Below are positions 52,214 through 61,488 of a DNA stretch of 64,000 nt, piece after piece. The notes under the pieces are model-generated. The model searched no databases, was not told the origin of the DNA, and worked only from the letters and a program-made list of their open reading frames with translations. Made by a program: the position numbers and the translations under genes. The stretch comes from Corynebacterium sp. HMSC29G08 (lineage in GTDB: Bacteria > Actinomycetota > Actinomycetes > Mycobacteriales > Mycobacteriaceae), in the NCBI RefSeq assembly GCF_001806875.1, contig NZ_KV786209.1:62520-126519 (forward strand), read 5' to 3'. Each line of letters begins with the position of its first letter. Positions within the stretch are counted from its first letter, which is position 1.

Positions 52214-52762
52214 CTAATCGCTGGCGAGGCGTGAGTACTGCGCGTGGTCGATGAACTCCCCGTGCAGTAATTCGCCGCCGCGGATGACACCTTCGAAGGT
52301 GTAGCCAGCCTGCTCGGCTACGTGCCGGGAGGCGGCGTTGTCTACCGCTGCCTGAATCACCAGGCGGTGGAAGCCGTGGGAAAAGGCGTGTTCGCTGACC
52401 AGACGGACTGCGCGCGTCATTGCGCCGCGTCCGCGTGCCCAGGGGGCGGCGTTGTAGCCGAAGGTGGCTGTTCGGTGTTGGGCGGAGCCCAGACGCAGTT
52501 CGATGTTGCCGGAGAAGCGGGCGTGGATAACAAGCGCCCACCGCATGCACTCTGGTCCGGGGTTTTCTAAAAACGCCTCAGCCATGTCTTTGGTGTAGGG
52601 GTGGGGGACTTGCGTCCAGCGCACCATGCGCGGGTCATTGCACGCGGCAATCAGATCTTCGCGCACATCCGCGATGGTGCGTACTTGTGACCACGGTATG
52701 AGCGCCAAGTCGGCGTCGACGAGGACGTCCTCCGGCAGCGGCCAGGTGAGGTTAGTTGGCAT
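52214..52762 (-). CDS. GNAT acetyltransferase, RimJ/RimL type
   Basis: A 182-residue acetyltransferase. Motif A is [22 protein letters not shown], with the RGRG acetyl-CoA loop; it continues [20 protein letters not shown] and [15 protein letters not shown]. Such enzymes acetylate N-terminal amines of proteins or small molecules. Its start overlaps the dapD stop by 11 bases, so it is translated from the dapD message. Confidence 0.88.
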   Translation of the reverse strand: MPTNLTWPLPEDVLVDADLALIPWSQVRTIADVREDLIAACNDPRMVRWTQVPHPYTKDMAEAFLENPGPECMRWALVIHARFSGNIELRLGSAQHRTATFGYNAAPWARGRGAMTRAVRLVSEHAFSHGFHRLVIQAAVDNAASRHVAEQAGYTFEGVIRGGELLHGEFIDHAQYSRLASD

Positions 52763-53681
52763 GGAGGATGTCGTTGAGTGCGACGCCCTTAGCGGGTACT
52801 ACCTCGATGGCGCCGGAGAGGGAGTTGCGGCGGAACAGGAGCCCGTCCTTGCCGGAAAGTTCTACGGCCTTGACGGTTTCGCCGTTGACTTCCACCTTGG
52901 AGGATGCGGTGACGTAGAGGCCGGCTTCCACGATGCAGTCATTGCCCAGCGAGATGCCCACACCGGCGTTGGCGCCGAGCAGGCAGCGTTCGCCGAGTGA
53001 GATAACTTCCTTGCCGCCGCCGGATAGGGTGCCCATGATGGATGCGCCGCCGCCGATGTCGGTGCCGTCGCCAACCACAACACCTGCGGAGATGCGGCCT
53101 TCAACCATGGAGGCGCCGAGGGTGCCGGCGTTGAAGTTAACAAAGCCTTCGTGCATGACGGTGGTGCCTTCGGCGAGGTGTGCGCCGAGACGGATGCGGT
53201 CCGCATCGCCGATACGCACGCCGGAGGGGACGACGTAGTCCACCATGCGCGGGAACTTGTCTACGGAGAACACCACGACTGGGCCCTTGGCGGCCAGGCG
53301 TGCGCGGGTCATCTGGAAGTCGGCCACGGCGCAGGGGCCGTAGTTGGTCCAGACTACGTTTGCCAGCAGGCCGAACACGCCGTCCATGTTGGCGCCGTGC
53401 GGCTTGATCAGGCGGTGGGAGAGCAGGTGGAGGCGCAGGTAGACGTCGTAGGCGTCGATAGCTGGCTGATCAAGATCAGCAATTTGCGTATCGACGACCA
53501 CGCGAGCCACCCCTCGCGCCTCATCCGGGCCCACCAAGTCGGCGAAGCGGGAGTCTTCTTTTTCAACTCGGGTGGTGCCGGTCTCGCCGGTGCCCTCGAG
53601 TTTCGGGGCGGGGTACCAAACGTCCAAAACAGTGCCGTCGTGCGTAACGGTTGCCAAACCACGGGCGGATGCAGAAGTCAT
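52752..53681 (-). CDS. dapD: Tetrahydrodipicolinate N-succinyltransferase
   Basis: A 309-residue actinobacterial-type DapD. The N-terminal domain has [14 protein letters not shown] and [17 protein letters not shown]; the middle has [27 protein letters not shown] left-handed beta-helix of hexapeptide repeats follows ([40 protein letters not shown]). It transfers succinate from succinyl-CoA to tetrahydrodipicolinate. The ATG at 53681 is 7 bases behind TAAGGT (leaderless). Confidence 0.95.
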   Translation of the reverse strand: MTSASARGLATVTHDGTVLDVWYPAPKLEGTGETGTTRVEKEDSRFADLVGPDEARGVARVVVDTQIADLDQPAIDAYDVYLRLHLLSHRLIKPHGANMDGVFGLLANVVWTNYGPCAVADFQMTRARLAAKGPVVVFSVDKFPRMVDYVVPSGVRIGDADRIRLGAHLAEGTTVMHEGFVNFNAGTLGASMVEGRISAGVVVGDGTDIGGGASIMGTLSGGGKEVISLGERCLLGANAGVGISLGNDCIVEAGLYVTASSKVEVNGETVKAVELSGKDGLLFRRNSLSGAIEVVPAKGVALNDILHAN

Positions 53682-53691
53682 GACAGACACC

Positions 53692-55071
53692 TTAGCCCTT
53701 CCTAGAGCCCTTGCTGGATTTTGTCAGGAACGACAGACCGATGAGGACGGCGGAAAGGATGGTGACGGAGATGATTTGGGTGCGTGATGAGGCGTCGAAA
53801 AGCATGAGCACCGTAAGCCCCACAAGGGCGGCGAGGGTGACCCAGGGCACCCAGGACGCGCCGCGCACACGCACGGTGGTGGCATGGATCTGGGGGTGCA
53901 GTTTGATGTAGCTCAGGGTGATCATGGTCCAGGTGACGATCAGGCAGCCGCCAGTTGCTGCCATGAGGAAGTCGATCATCCCCGGCGGGTTCCACCACTG
54001 CAGGCCGACGGCCACGAATGCGAAGAAAACACTGATCAGTACCGCGTTGGTGGGTACGGCGTTGGCGTTGGTTTTGGCGGTCCAGCGTGGGGCGTCGCCT
54101 TCCAGGGCCAGCTGGTAGATCAGGCGGGAGGTGCCGTAGAGCTGGGCGTTGAACGCGGACAGCAGTGCGAGCACGATCACGGCCTCCATGAGTCCTACGG
54201 CGCCCGGAATATTCGCCAGCTCAAGCACTTGGGTAAACGGGGAGTCGGCGGCGGAGTCGGCGCCGTCGATCTGGGCGTATGGCAGAAGCAGCACGATGAC
54301 GGCGATGGAGCCGAGGTAGAACAGCGCGATACGCCAGATGATGGTGTTAACGGCCGTTTTGACGTTTTGTGCCGGGTTTTCGGATTCCGCGGCGGCGATG
54401 GTGACCACTTCGATACCGCCGAAAGCGAATGCCACGGCCAGCAGACCTGCGGCGATGCCGGTTATGCCGTGCGGGGCGAATCCGGATTCACGGACGTTGT
54501 CAAAGCCGACGAAGCCGTTGGACGGCAACAGGCCCAGCCAGAGGGCTGCGCCGATGATGATGAACCCGACGATCACGGCGACTTTGATCATGGCGAACCA
54601 GTACTCGAACTCGCCGAAGCCGCGCACTTGCGCAAGGTTGACGGCGGTGAGGAAGGCAACCACTACAAGGGCTGGTACCCACTGTGGGACGTTGAACCAG
54701 CCAGCCATCATGGCGGATGCGCCGGTGATTTCGGCGCCGCACGCCATAATCAGCAGGAACCAATAGAGCCAGCCGAGGAGGAAGCCTGCCCAGTGGCCGA
54801 AGGCTTGTCGGCCGTAGGTGGAAAAGGAGCCGGAGGAGGGGCGGGCGGCGGCCATTTCTCCAAGCATGCGCATTACGGCGATGACGATGGCGCCGGCGAT
54901 GATGTAGGCGATGATGATGGCGGGGCCGGCGGCGCGGATACCTACGCCGACGCCGAGGAAGAGCCCGGCGCCGACTGCGGTGCCGAGCCCCATGAGGGTG
55001 AGGTGGCGTGATTTCAGGCCGGTGCCAAGATCACCGTCGGTGGTTAGGGTGCTGGGTGTGCTGGTGGTCAT
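53692..55071 (-). CDS. Amino-acid permease, AroP-like (copy A)
   Basis: A 459-residue APC-superfamily permease with 12 helices. [25 protein letters not shown] is the first helix substrate-binding motif, [22 protein letters not shown] the conserved loop, and [19 protein letters not shown] the AAT-family signature. It takes up aromatic or related amino acids; in C. glutamicum an aroP gene lies here between dapD and its paralogue. It starts 4 bases inside the end of its paralogue (55068-56426). Confidence 0.9.
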   Translation of the reverse strand: MTTSTPSTLTTDGDLGTGLKSRHLTLMGLGTAVGAGLFLGVGVGIRAAGPAIIIAYIIAGAIVIAVMRMLGEMAAARPSSGSFSTYGRQAFGHWAGFLLGWLYWFLLIMACGAEITGASAMMAGWFNVPQWVPALVVVAFLTAVNLAQVRGFGEFEYWFAMIKVAVIVGFIIIGAALWLGLLPSNGFVGFDNVRESGFAPHGITGIAAGLLAVAFAFGGIEVVTIAAAESENPAQNVKTAVNTIIWRIALFYLGSIAVIVLLLPYAQIDGADSAADSPFTQVLELANIPGAVGLMEAVIVLALLSAFNAQLYGTSRLIYQLALEGDAPRWTAKTNANAVPTNAVLISVFFAFVAVGLQWWNPPGMIDFLMAATGGCLIVTWTMITLSYIKLHPQIHATTVRVRGASWVPWVTLAALVGLTVLMLFDASSRTQIISVTILSAVLIGLSFLTKSSKGSRKG

Positions 55072-56426
55072 TGTGGGGTCTTTCGGGTCCAGATTGCGCC
55101 GGCGAGGCAGATGACGCCGACGACGACGGTGACGGCCAAAACCTGGAAGCGGCCGTCTGGGTTGGTGAGCATGAGCAGGACGAGGCCTGCGATTAGGGCG
55201 ATGGTGGCCCAGGGCAGCCAGCTGGGTGCCCACATGCGGACGTGGGTGATTTCACCTCGCGTTACCAGCTGCGGGTGGAGGCGCAGGAAGGAAAACGCGA
55301 TGGCGAACCAGATCACGATCAGGCAGCCGCCGACGGCATTGAGCAGAAATGCTAAAAGCCCCGGCGGGTTCCAGTACTGCAGACCAACGGCGACAAGCCC
55401 GAAGAAGACGGACACCAGCACGGCTCGGACGGGGACTCCGCGGGGGTCGGTTTGGGCGAAGGAGGTTGGGGCGTCGCCACGCACGGCGAGGGAATGGAGG
55501 AAGCGTGAGGATCCGTAGACCTGTGTGTTGCAGGCGCTGAGCAATGCGACGGCGATGACGGCTTCCATAATCCCAACGGCACCTGGGATGTTGGCGAGGC
55601 GCAGCAAGGCGGTAAAAGGCGATTCGGAGGCATCGTTGGCGCCGCCGATTTGGTCAAACGGCAGAAGTAGCACGATCAGCAGCACGGAGCCGATGTAGAA
55701 CACGGAGATGCGCCAGATGATGGTCCTGATGGCGGAGTGCACGGCTACTTCGGGGTCTTCGGATTCGGCGGCCGCGATGGTGACAAGTTCGATGCCGCCG
55801 AAGGCGAACGCTACGGCCAGTAGTGCGGTGGCTACGCCGCCGAAGCCGTTGGGCATAAAGCCGACGTCGCGGATCTGGCTTAAGCCCACAAAGGACGTGC
55901 CTGGCAACAATCCCAGCCACAGTGCCACGCCGAGCGCGAGGAACGCCACGATGACTAGCACTTTGATCAGGGCGAACCAGAATTCGAATTCGCCGTAGTT
56001 CTTCACTGCGGCGAAGTTGATCAGCGTGAACACCACGATGGCGATGAGTGCTGGGATCCATGGGGAGATGGAAAACCAGGAGGCGATGATCGCGGAAGCG
56101 CCGGTGATTTCTACCGCCATGATCATGATCATCATGAACCAGTAGAGCCAGCCGATGGCGAAGCCCGCCCAGCGGCCGAAGGCTTGCTCGGCGTAGGTGG
56201 AAAACGCCCCGGAGGAGGGGCGTGCGGCAACCATTTCAGCCAGCATCTGCATCACACAGACGGTGATGAAGCCTGCGATGATGTAGGCCAAAAGCACGGC
56301 CGGTCCTGCGGCGGCGATGCCTACGCCGGTGCCGAGGAAAAGCCCGGCGCCGATGGCGGAGCCGAGGCCCATCATGGTGAGGTGTCGTGTTTGAAGTCCT
56401 CGCCCGAGCGAGGTGTTGTCTGCCAT
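55068..56426 (-). CDS. Amino-acid permease, AroP-like (copy B)
   Basis: A 452-residue paralogue of the adjacent permease, similar along its length: [67 protein letters not shown]. The ATG is 7 bases behind TAACGT (leaderless). The tandem copies overlap by 4 bases and should be co-translated; divergence in the substrate helices suggests different amino-acid preferences. Confidence 0.9.
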   Translation of the reverse strand: MADNTSLGRGLQTRHLTMMGLGSAIGAGLFLGTGVGIAAAGPAVLLAYIIAGFITVCVMQMLAEMVAARPSSGAFSTYAEQAFGRWAGFAIGWLYWFMMIMIMAVEITGASAIIASWFSISPWIPALIAIVVFTLINFAAVKNYGEFEFWFALIKVLVIVAFLALGVALWLGLLPGTSFVGLSQIRDVGFMPNGFGGVATALLAVAFAFGGIELVTIAAAESEDPEVAVHSAIRTIIWRISVFYIGSVLLIVLLLPFDQIGGANDASESPFTALLRLANIPGAVGIMEAVIAVALLSACNTQVYGSSRFLHSLAVRGDAPTSFAQTDPRGVPVRAVLVSVFFGLVAVGLQYWNPPGLLAFLLNAVGGCLIVIWFAIAFSFLRLHPQLVTRGEITHVRMWAPSWLPWATIALIAGLVLLMLTNPDGRFQVLAVTVVVGVICLAGAIWTRKTPQ

Positions 56427-56441
56427 GGGGATGACGTTAGC

Positions 56442-57362
56442 CTACGGCCGTTGGCGCAGTACTGGGGAGTTCGAAAATGGTTCGTTGCTGATGACAATGT
56501 TGGATTCGCCGCTGATGTCGCGGGCGTGGACTTGGTGGCCGACGCGGGCGTCGAAAAGCGTGGTGCTCGGCTCTAGGACGACGCCGAGGCCGAGCTCACA
56601 GTTATTGCCGAGGTCTACGCCGATCAGCCCGGAGGAGTGACGCAGCTTGCAGTTTCGGCCGATGGTGAGGGGTTTGCGGTTGCGGCGCACCCCTTCGTCG
56701 GCGGCAACCAGCGCGTTGAGTGCGACTTTGCTGCCTTCGCCGACGGTTACGGAAGAAGACAGGCGGCCTTCGATGCGCGCCGGGCCGATGGTGCCGGCGT
56801 TGTATGACACGTAGCCTTCGCGGATGACTTGGGTGCCTGGTGCGAGGTGGGCGCCGAGGCGGACGCGTTCGGCTTCGGCGATGGCAACGCCGGTGGGCAC
56901 CACGTAGTCCACCATGCGGGGGAGCTGTTCAATGCTTAAGACTTGAATTTGGCCGCGGGAGCGCAGGTTGGTGCGGATGTATTCGAAGTTGTCGGCAAGG
57001 CAGGGGCCTTTGTTAGTCCAGACTACTTCGGCGAGGTGTTCGAGGCAGTCGAACATGTTGATTTGCATGGGTTGGACGAGCCTGTGGGAGAGCAGGTGGA
57101 GGCGGAGGTAGACGTCGTGGGCGTCGATGGGTGGGGCGGAAAGATCGGCGATTTCGGTGCGTACGGGCACGAGTTCTACGAGCCGGTCGTGGTCCATGCC
57201 GATGAGGTTTAAGAAGCGGTCGGACAATTCGCGTGCGGAGACGCGCCGGGTTGCGGTGGTGAGGTTTTCGCCGCCGAGTTGTGGGCTGGGGTACCAGGTG
57301 TCCAGCACCGTCCCGTCCATGGCGATGTTGGCAATTCCTATTCCGTGGGCTCCTTGCAGCAT
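56442..57362 (-). CDS. dapD2: Paralogous tetrahydrodipicolinate succinyltransferase-like protein
   Basis: A 306-residue paralogue of DapD with the same layout: [60 protein letters not shown] and a beta-helix end (IGRNCKLRHSSGLIGVDLGNNCELG). The segment before the last coils is changed: EGVRRNRKPLTIG replaces the GGAS..GTLSGG.K region, which may alter activity. The ATG at 57362 is 6 bases behind a perfect TATGAT box, which settles the start. It is divergent from dapE. Confidence 0.9.
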   Translation of the reverse strand: MLQGAHGIGIANIAMDGTVLDTWYPSPQLGGENLTTATRRVSARELSDRFLNLIGMDHDRLVELVPVRTEIADLSAPPIDAHDVYLRLHLLSHRLVQPMQINMFDCLEHLAEVVWTNKGPCLADNFEYIRTNLRSRGQIQVLSIEQLPRMVDYVVPTGVAIAEAERVRLGAHLAPGTQVIREGYVSYNAGTIGPARIEGRLSSSVTVGEGSKVALNALVAADEGVRRNRKPLTIGRNCKLRHSSGLIGVDLGNNCELGLGVVLEPSTTLFDARVGHQVHARDISGESNIVISNEPFSNSPVLRQRP

Positions 57363-57368
57363 TGTTGC

Positions 57369-57386
57369 ATCATAACCAAGTAGCAT
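57369..57386. promoter_or_regulatory. Back-to-back leaderless promoters of dapD2 and dapE
   Basis: TATGAT (57374-57369, minus) drives dapD2 and TAGCAT (57381-57386, plus) drives dapE. Only 31 bases separate the two start codons, so each promoter's -35 region lies around the other gene's start. Confidence 0.6.
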
Positions 57387-57393
57387 CGGCGCA

Positions 57394-58512
57394 ATGGAGC
57401 TTTCGCTTATCGACGCCCCCGTGACCCTGACCACCGAACTCATCGATATCGAGTCGCCTTCGCACCATGAGGCGAACATTGCCGATGTGATTGAGGCTGC
57501 GCTACGTGGCCTTGATGCTGGCAGTGCTGGCAGTGCTGGCGCTGTCAGTGTTGATCGTTTTGGCAACACGATTGTCGCGCGCACGCATTTTGCTAAGACG
57601 CAGCGCGTGGTGCTTGCTGGCCATGTGGATACGGTGCCGCTTGCAGATAACACGCCGCACCATTTCGAAGACACCGCGCAAGGACGTGTGCTGTTTGGCT
57701 GCGGCGCGGTGGATATGAAGTCCGGGTTGGCGTGTTACCTGTCGGCGTTTGCCGCGTTGGCGAACAATCCGGAGGCTTCGGCGTTTGACCTGACGTTTAT
57801 TGCCTATGAGGGCGAAGAGGTTGCCACGAAGTACAACGGGCTTTATCACTTGGAGCGTGATCATCCGGAGTTGTTGGCGGGTGATATTGCGCTGCTTGGG
57901 GAGCCTTCGGGAGGCATCATCGAGGCCGGCTGCCAGGGCACGATCCGGGTGTTTGTAGACGCGCACGGTACTCGGGCGCATTCTGCCCGCTCGTGGCTGG
58001 GTGATAATGCCGCGCATAAGTTGGCTGGGGTGCTGGGCCGAATTGCGGCCTATGAGCCGCGCGATGTCACGATCGCGGGCTGTACGTACCGCGAAGGTCT
58101 CAACGTGGTGGGCATGGAAGGGTTCGTGGCCACCAATACGATTCCGGATTTTGCACGGTTGACGGTGAATTTTCGGTATGCGCCGGATCGTGGCGTCGAT
58201 AGTGCAAAAGCCCACTTGGAGGAAGTGCTGGCCTTGGAGCCGGGATTGGAGCTGATTTACGACGATGTGGCGCCCGCCGCCCTCCCCGGCCTCGACGACC
58301 CGGTGGCCGCGGAGTTGGTGCGCGCCGTTGGTGGCAATGTGCGGGCCAAATACGGATGGACGGACGTGGCACGCTTCTCTAGTCTGGGGGTGCCGGCCGT
58401 CAACTTCGGTCCCGGAGATCCCGGTTTTGCGCACAAGCGCGATGAGCAGTGCCCAGTTGACCAGATTGAGCATGTGTACGAGCAGCTCATGGACTACCTG
58501 ACGGCGAAATAG
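57394..58512 (+). CDS. dapE: Succinyl-diaminopimelate desuccinylase
   Basis: A 372-residue M20-family zinc amidohydrolase. LAGHVDTVPLAD provides the first metal His and catalytic Asp, GCGAVDMKSGLA the bridging Asp, and AYEGEEVATKYNG the catalytic Glu pair. The dimerisation lid follows (GTRAHSARSWLGDNA), and a C-terminal His is in GFAHKRDEQC. It releases succinate to give LL-diaminopimelate. The ATG lies 7 bases behind TAGCAT (leaderless). Confidence 0.94.
   Translation: MELSLIDAPVTLTTELIDIESPSHHEANIADVIEAALRGLDAGSAGSAGAVSVDRFGNTIVARTHFAKTQRVVLAGHVDTVPLADNTPHHFEDTAQGRVLFGCGAVDMKSGLACYLSAFAALANNPEASAFDLTFIAYEGEEVATKYNGLYHLERDHPELLAGDIALLGEPSGGIIEAGCQGTIRVFVDAHGTRAHSARSWLGDNAAHKLAGVLGRIAAYEPRDVTIAGCTYREGLNVVGMEGFVATNTIPDFARLTVNFRYAPDRGVDSAKAHLEEVLALEPGLELIYDDVAPAALPGLDDPVAAELVRAVGGNVRAKYGWTDVARFSSLGVPAVNFGPGDPGFAHKRDEQCPVDQIEHVYEQLMDYLTAK
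57405..57417 (+). repeat. Dispersed oligonucleotide GCTTATCGACGCC
   Basis: Exact copy of the recurring 13-mer within the first codons of dapE (frame L-I-D-A), 12 bases after the start codon. Confidence 0.45.
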
Positions 58513-58525
58513 GAGGCGAGTTTTC

Positions 58526-59353
58526 TTGGCACCCCACATCACTCCACGACGGCCAGAGCGCGACCGCAAGCTGCGGGGCCCGTTGATGCTGCGCAGCAAA
58601 CAGCAGCAGGAAACGACGTATGACCAGCGTCTGCTGGAGTCCCTGGGCCACACGGATCATGACTGGAAGCATGCGGACCCGTGGCGCGTGATGCGTATTC
58701 AGTCTGAGTTTGTGGCTGGTTTCGACGCATTGTCGGAAATCCCGAAGGCCGTAACCGTGTTTGGCTCGGCGCGTCTGGGGGAGGGCACCCCGGAGTATGA
58801 GCTGGCGCGTGAGATTGGCAAGGCGCTGACGGAGGCTGGCTACGCGGTGATCACTGGCGGCGGGCCGGGCCTGATGGAAGGCCCGAACCGCGGCGCGCAC
58901 GAGGCGGGTGGCATTTCGGTGGGCCTGGGCATTGAGCTGCCGCACGAGCAGGGCCTGAACGATTGGGTGGATCTGGGCCTGAACTTCCGTTACTTCTTTG
59001 CCCGCAAGACGATGTTTTTGAAGTACTCGCAGGCGTTCATCTCCTTGCCGGGTGGTTTTGGCACGATGGATGAGGTCTTTGAGGTGCTGTGCATGGTGCA
59101 GACCGGCAAAGTGACCAACTTCCCGATCGTGTTGATGGGCACAGAGTTTTGGTCCGGCCTGGTTACGTGGCTGCGTGAGCAGCTGCTTGGCCGTGGGCTG
59201 ATTTCGCCTGGAGATGATGAGCTGTTCATCGTGACCGACTCCGTTGAGGAAGCTATTGACCACATTGTTTCTGCGCACCGCGTAATGACGGATGCGCGTC
59301 TCACCGGCTGCGAATCTCTCGCGGACTCCGTTATTGAACGCCCAGATGTCTAA
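58526..59353 (+). CDS. LOG-family Rossmann-fold protein (TIGR00730)
   Basis: A 275-residue member of the LOG/lysine-decarboxylase-like family. The signatures are VFGSARLGEGTPEY, VITGGGPGLMEGPNRGAHEAGG and LPGGFGTMDEVFE (PGGxGTxxE). Members act as nucleoside-5'-monophosphate phosphoribohydrolases; in mycobacteria one makes cytokinin-like compounds. The start is TTG behind GGAGGCGAG; the stop overlaps the folP2 start by 8 bases. Confidence 0.9.
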   Translation: MAPHITPRRPERDRKLRGPLMLRSKQQQETTYDQRLLESLGHTDHDWKHADPWRVMRIQSEFVAGFDALSEIPKAVTVFGSARLGEGTPEYELAREIGKALTEAGYAVITGGGPGLMEGPNRGAHEAGGISVGLGIELPHEQGLNDWVDLGLNFRYFFARKTMFLKYSQAFISLPGGFGTMDEVFEVLCMVQTGKVTNFPIVLMGTEFWSGLVTWLREQLLGRGLISPGDDELFIVTDSVEEAIDHIVSAHRVMTDARLTGCESLADSVIERPDV

Positions 59354-60194
59354 ATCCTTGGGTAAACCGTTGGCCCAGGTGATGGCCATTGTCAACCGCA
59401 CCCCGGACTCGTTTTATGACCAGGGTGCAACGTTTGCCGTTGATGCGGCCGTTGCGCGGGCAACTGAGGCGGTGGCGGACGGGGCGAGCATTATCGACGT
59501 TGGCGGGGTCAAAGCCGGCCCCGGCGACGAGGTCGACGCTGTAGAGGAAATTGAGCGCATCGTGCCGGTGATCGCCGCGGTGCGTGCTGCGCACCCGGAT
59601 GTGGTGATCAGCGCGGACACGTGGCGTGCGGACGTCGCCCAAGCGGCGGTGGACGCAGGCGCGAACCTGATCAATGACACGTGGGCGGGGTTTGACCCGC
59701 AGCTGGTGGAGGTCGCAGGCGCAAACGGTGTGGGGTACGTGTGCTCACACACCGGTGGCGCGGTGCCGCGCACACGCCCGCACCGCGTGCGTTACGACGA
59801 CGTAGTGGCCGACGTGATTGCCGAAACCACCGCACTTGCCGAGCGCGCGGTGTCTTTAGGGGCGCGGGAAGACCTGGTGTTCATTGACCCGACGCATGAC
59901 TTTGGCAAGAACACCTTCCACGGCCTTGAGCTTTTGCGACGCGTGGATGAACTAGTGGCTACCGGCTGGCCGGTGCTGATGGCGCTGTCCAATAAGGACT
60001 TCGTGGGTGAGACGGTGGATCGTCCGGTGGGCGAGCGCGTGGCCGGCACCTTGGCGGCGACAGCGTGGGCGGCAGCGCGTGGCGTGGCGGCGTTTCGTGT
60101 GCACGAGGTCCGCGAAACCGTCGACGTGATCCGCATGACCGCCGCGATTGCCGGCCAGGCTCCGCCGCTGAACACCGTCCGGGGGTTGGCGTGA
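59346..60194 (+). CDS. folP2: Dihydropteroate synthase-like protein (FolP2 type)
   Basis: A 282-residue DHPS-fold protein. QVMAIVNRTPDSFYDQG replaces the canonical NVTPDSFSDGG loop, followed by GASIIDVGGVKAGPG and ISADTWRADVAQAAVDAGANLINDT. The changed loop and the neighbours (LOG protein before, gpgS after) match mycobacterial FolP2, which has not been shown to make dihydropteroate. Function is therefore uncertain. GTG of gpgS overlaps its TGA. Confidence 0.88.
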   Translation: MSKSLGKPLAQVMAIVNRTPDSFYDQGATFAVDAAVARATEAVADGASIIDVGGVKAGPGDEVDAVEEIERIVPVIAAVRAAHPDVVISADTWRADVAQAAVDAGANLINDTWAGFDPQLVEVAGANGVGYVCSHTGGAVPRTRPHRVRYDDVVADVIAETTALAERAVSLGAREDLVFIDPTHDFGKNTFHGLELLRRVDELVATGWPVLMALSNKDFVGETVDRPVGERVAGTLAATAWAAARGVAAFRVHEVRETVDVIRMTAAIAGQAPPLNTVRGLA

Positions 60195-60925
60195 TTGGAA
60201 ACCTGACCGTCAGCGTGGTCATCCCGGCGCTCAACGAGGAAGCCACGGTGGCGCACGTTGCACAGGCGTGTTTGGCGTCGTGCGCTGATGAGGTCCTCGT
60301 GATCGATTCTGCCTCCACTGACAACACCGCCGCGGAAGCGGCGCGGGTGGGGGCGCGTGTGGTGGGTTGGCGTGGCGTCGATAAGCAAAAGCCCTGGCCC
60401 GGCAAGGGGGAGGCCCTGTGGCGCGGGGTGAAAGCCGCGCGCGGGGACGTGGTGGTGTTTGTGGATGCGGACGTGACCAACGTGGAGCCCTGGTGGGTGG
60501 ACACGCTGGCCACGCCGTTTGCGGACCCCGCAATTCACCTGGTCAACGCCACCTACGAGCGGCTCGGCGCCGGCGGGCGCGTAACCGAGCTGACCGCCAA
60601 ACCGCTGCTGCGCACCTACTTTCCGGAGCTCGCCACCCTTGATCAGCCGCTGGCGGGTGAATACGCCATCCGCCGCGAAACCGCCCTGGAGTTGCCCTTC
60701 GTTGCAGGTTATGGGGTAGAGGTCGGGTTGCTTATCGACGTCAACGCCACCCACCCCAACGCCATCACCCAAGTCAACCTAGGCGAGCGCACCCACCGCA
60801 ACCGGCCACTTGCTGAGCTCGGACCGATGGCCGACGTAGTCACCCGTACGGTCCTTTCGCGCGCCGACGTGCTGCCGGAAGGGGCCGCGGCGCTCAAACA
60901 GCGACCGCCGTGGAATATGATGTAG
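60191..60925 (+). CDS. gpgS: Glucosyl-3-phosphoglycerate synthase
   Basis: A 244-residue GT-A glycosyltransferase (GT81). VSVVIPALNEEATVAHV and VLVIDSASTDNTAAEA bind the nucleotide, VVVFVDADVTN carries the DxD metal site, and GYGVEVGLLIDV follows. It makes glucosylglycerate phosphate, the first step towards methylglucose lipopolysaccharides or glucosylglycerate. It is shorter than mycobacterial GpgS (about 320 residues), mainly at both ends. GTG start overlaps the folP2 stop. Confidence 0.85.
   Translation: MIGNLTVSVVIPALNEEATVAHVAQACLASCADEVLVIDSASTDNTAAEAARVGARVVGWRGVDKQKPWPGKGEALWRGVKAARGDVVVFVDADVTNVEPWWVDTLATPFADPAIHLVNATYERLGAGGRVTELTAKPLLRTYFPELATLDQPLAGEYAIRRETALELPFVAGYGVEVGLLIDVNATHPNAITQVNLGERTHRNRPLAELGPMADVVTRTVLSRADVLPEGAAALKQRPPWNMM
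60374..60394 (-). repeat. Dispersed oligonucleotide within gpgS
   Basis: The complement reads GGGCTTTTGCTTATCGACGCC. It is read in the antisense orientation in gpgS (frame G-V-D-K-Q-K). A further partial copy lies at 60730-60742. Confidence 0.5.
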
Positions 60926-60928
60926 CCC

Positions 60929-61288
60929 ATGCTTTCGTGGATCTTGCTGATTGTGGCTCTGGCGGTCTTTGCCCTGATGGGCATGTGGTTGTTCTCCGCC
61001 GTGTTTGGGCGCGGCGAGGCGCTGCCGCCCATGGAGGACACCGCCGACGTCATCGACGCCAACCGGACCGCCGTTGAGGAAGGCCGTTTTGACGACATTC
61101 AGCTGGAAGTTGTTCACCGCGGATACCGCATGGACCAGGTCGATGCGTTGCTTGCCCAGCTGACAGACGCGGAGGGGGCTTCGGAGCTCGCCCCCGAAAA
61201 CGCGCCGGAGCGCGTACAATTGGGCGAAGAACTTCTAGTCAGTGAAGGAGAGCCTACCCATGGCAGCAATGAAGCCGCGCACCGGTAA
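60929..61288 (+). CDS. DivIVA-domain membrane protein
   Basis: A 119-residue protein: one N-terminal transmembrane helix (ILLIVALAVFALMGMWLFSAVFG), then a cytoplasmic part with the DivIVA-like motif VVHRGYRMDQVDALLAQLTD. A similar protein follows gpgS in mycobacteria. It probably localises to curved membrane or interacts with polar-growth proteins; this is inference. The ATG is 7 bases behind TATGAT (leaderless). Its 3' end overlaps the DUF3117 gene by 29 bases. Confidence 0.8.
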   Translation: MLSWILLIVALAVFALMGMWLFSAVFGRGEALPPMEDTADVIDANRTAVEEGRFDDIQLEVVHRGYRMDQVDALLAQLTDAEGASELAPENAPERVQLGEELLVSEGEPTHGSNEAAHR

Positions 61289-61427
61289 TGGTCCGATGGA
61301 AGCAGTGGAAGAAAGCCGCAAGATTGTAATGCGTATCCCCTCCGACGGCGGTGGTCGTTTGGTTGTGGAGATGAGTAAGGAAGAGGCTGCCGAACTTGGG
61401 CAGCTGCTGCTTGATGCATCGAAGTAG
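61260..61427 (+). CDS. DUF3117 small protein
   Basis: A 55-residue protein: MAAMKPRTGNGPMEAVEESR then IVMRIPSDGGGRLVVEMSKEE. This is the invariant sequence of DUF3117, found throughout Actinobacteria; the function is unknown. GAAGGAG 9 bases upstream sets the start inside the preceding gene. A strong terminator follows. Confidence 0.93.
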   Translation: MAAMKPRTGNGPMEAVEESRKIVMRIPSDGGGRLVVEMSKEEAAELGQLLLDASK

Positions 61428-61444
61428 CGCGATTATTCCCCTTC

Positions 61445-61467
61445 GCCCCGCCCAGCGGGGCTTTTTT
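61445..61467 (+). terminator. Rho-independent terminator
   Basis: GCCCCGC-CCA-GCGGGGC forms a perfect 7-bp stem with a 3-base loop and is followed at once by six T residues. It ends the operon that finishes with DUF3117. Confidence 0.93.
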
Positions 61468-61488
61468 ATTGTGCGGTAGGATGCACGC

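Noticed and set aside
53884..55011. A long plus-strand frame (375 codons) over the permease genes
   Set aside because: It is antisense to two well-conserved permeases and is Gly/Asp/Glu/His-rich without any recognisable domain.
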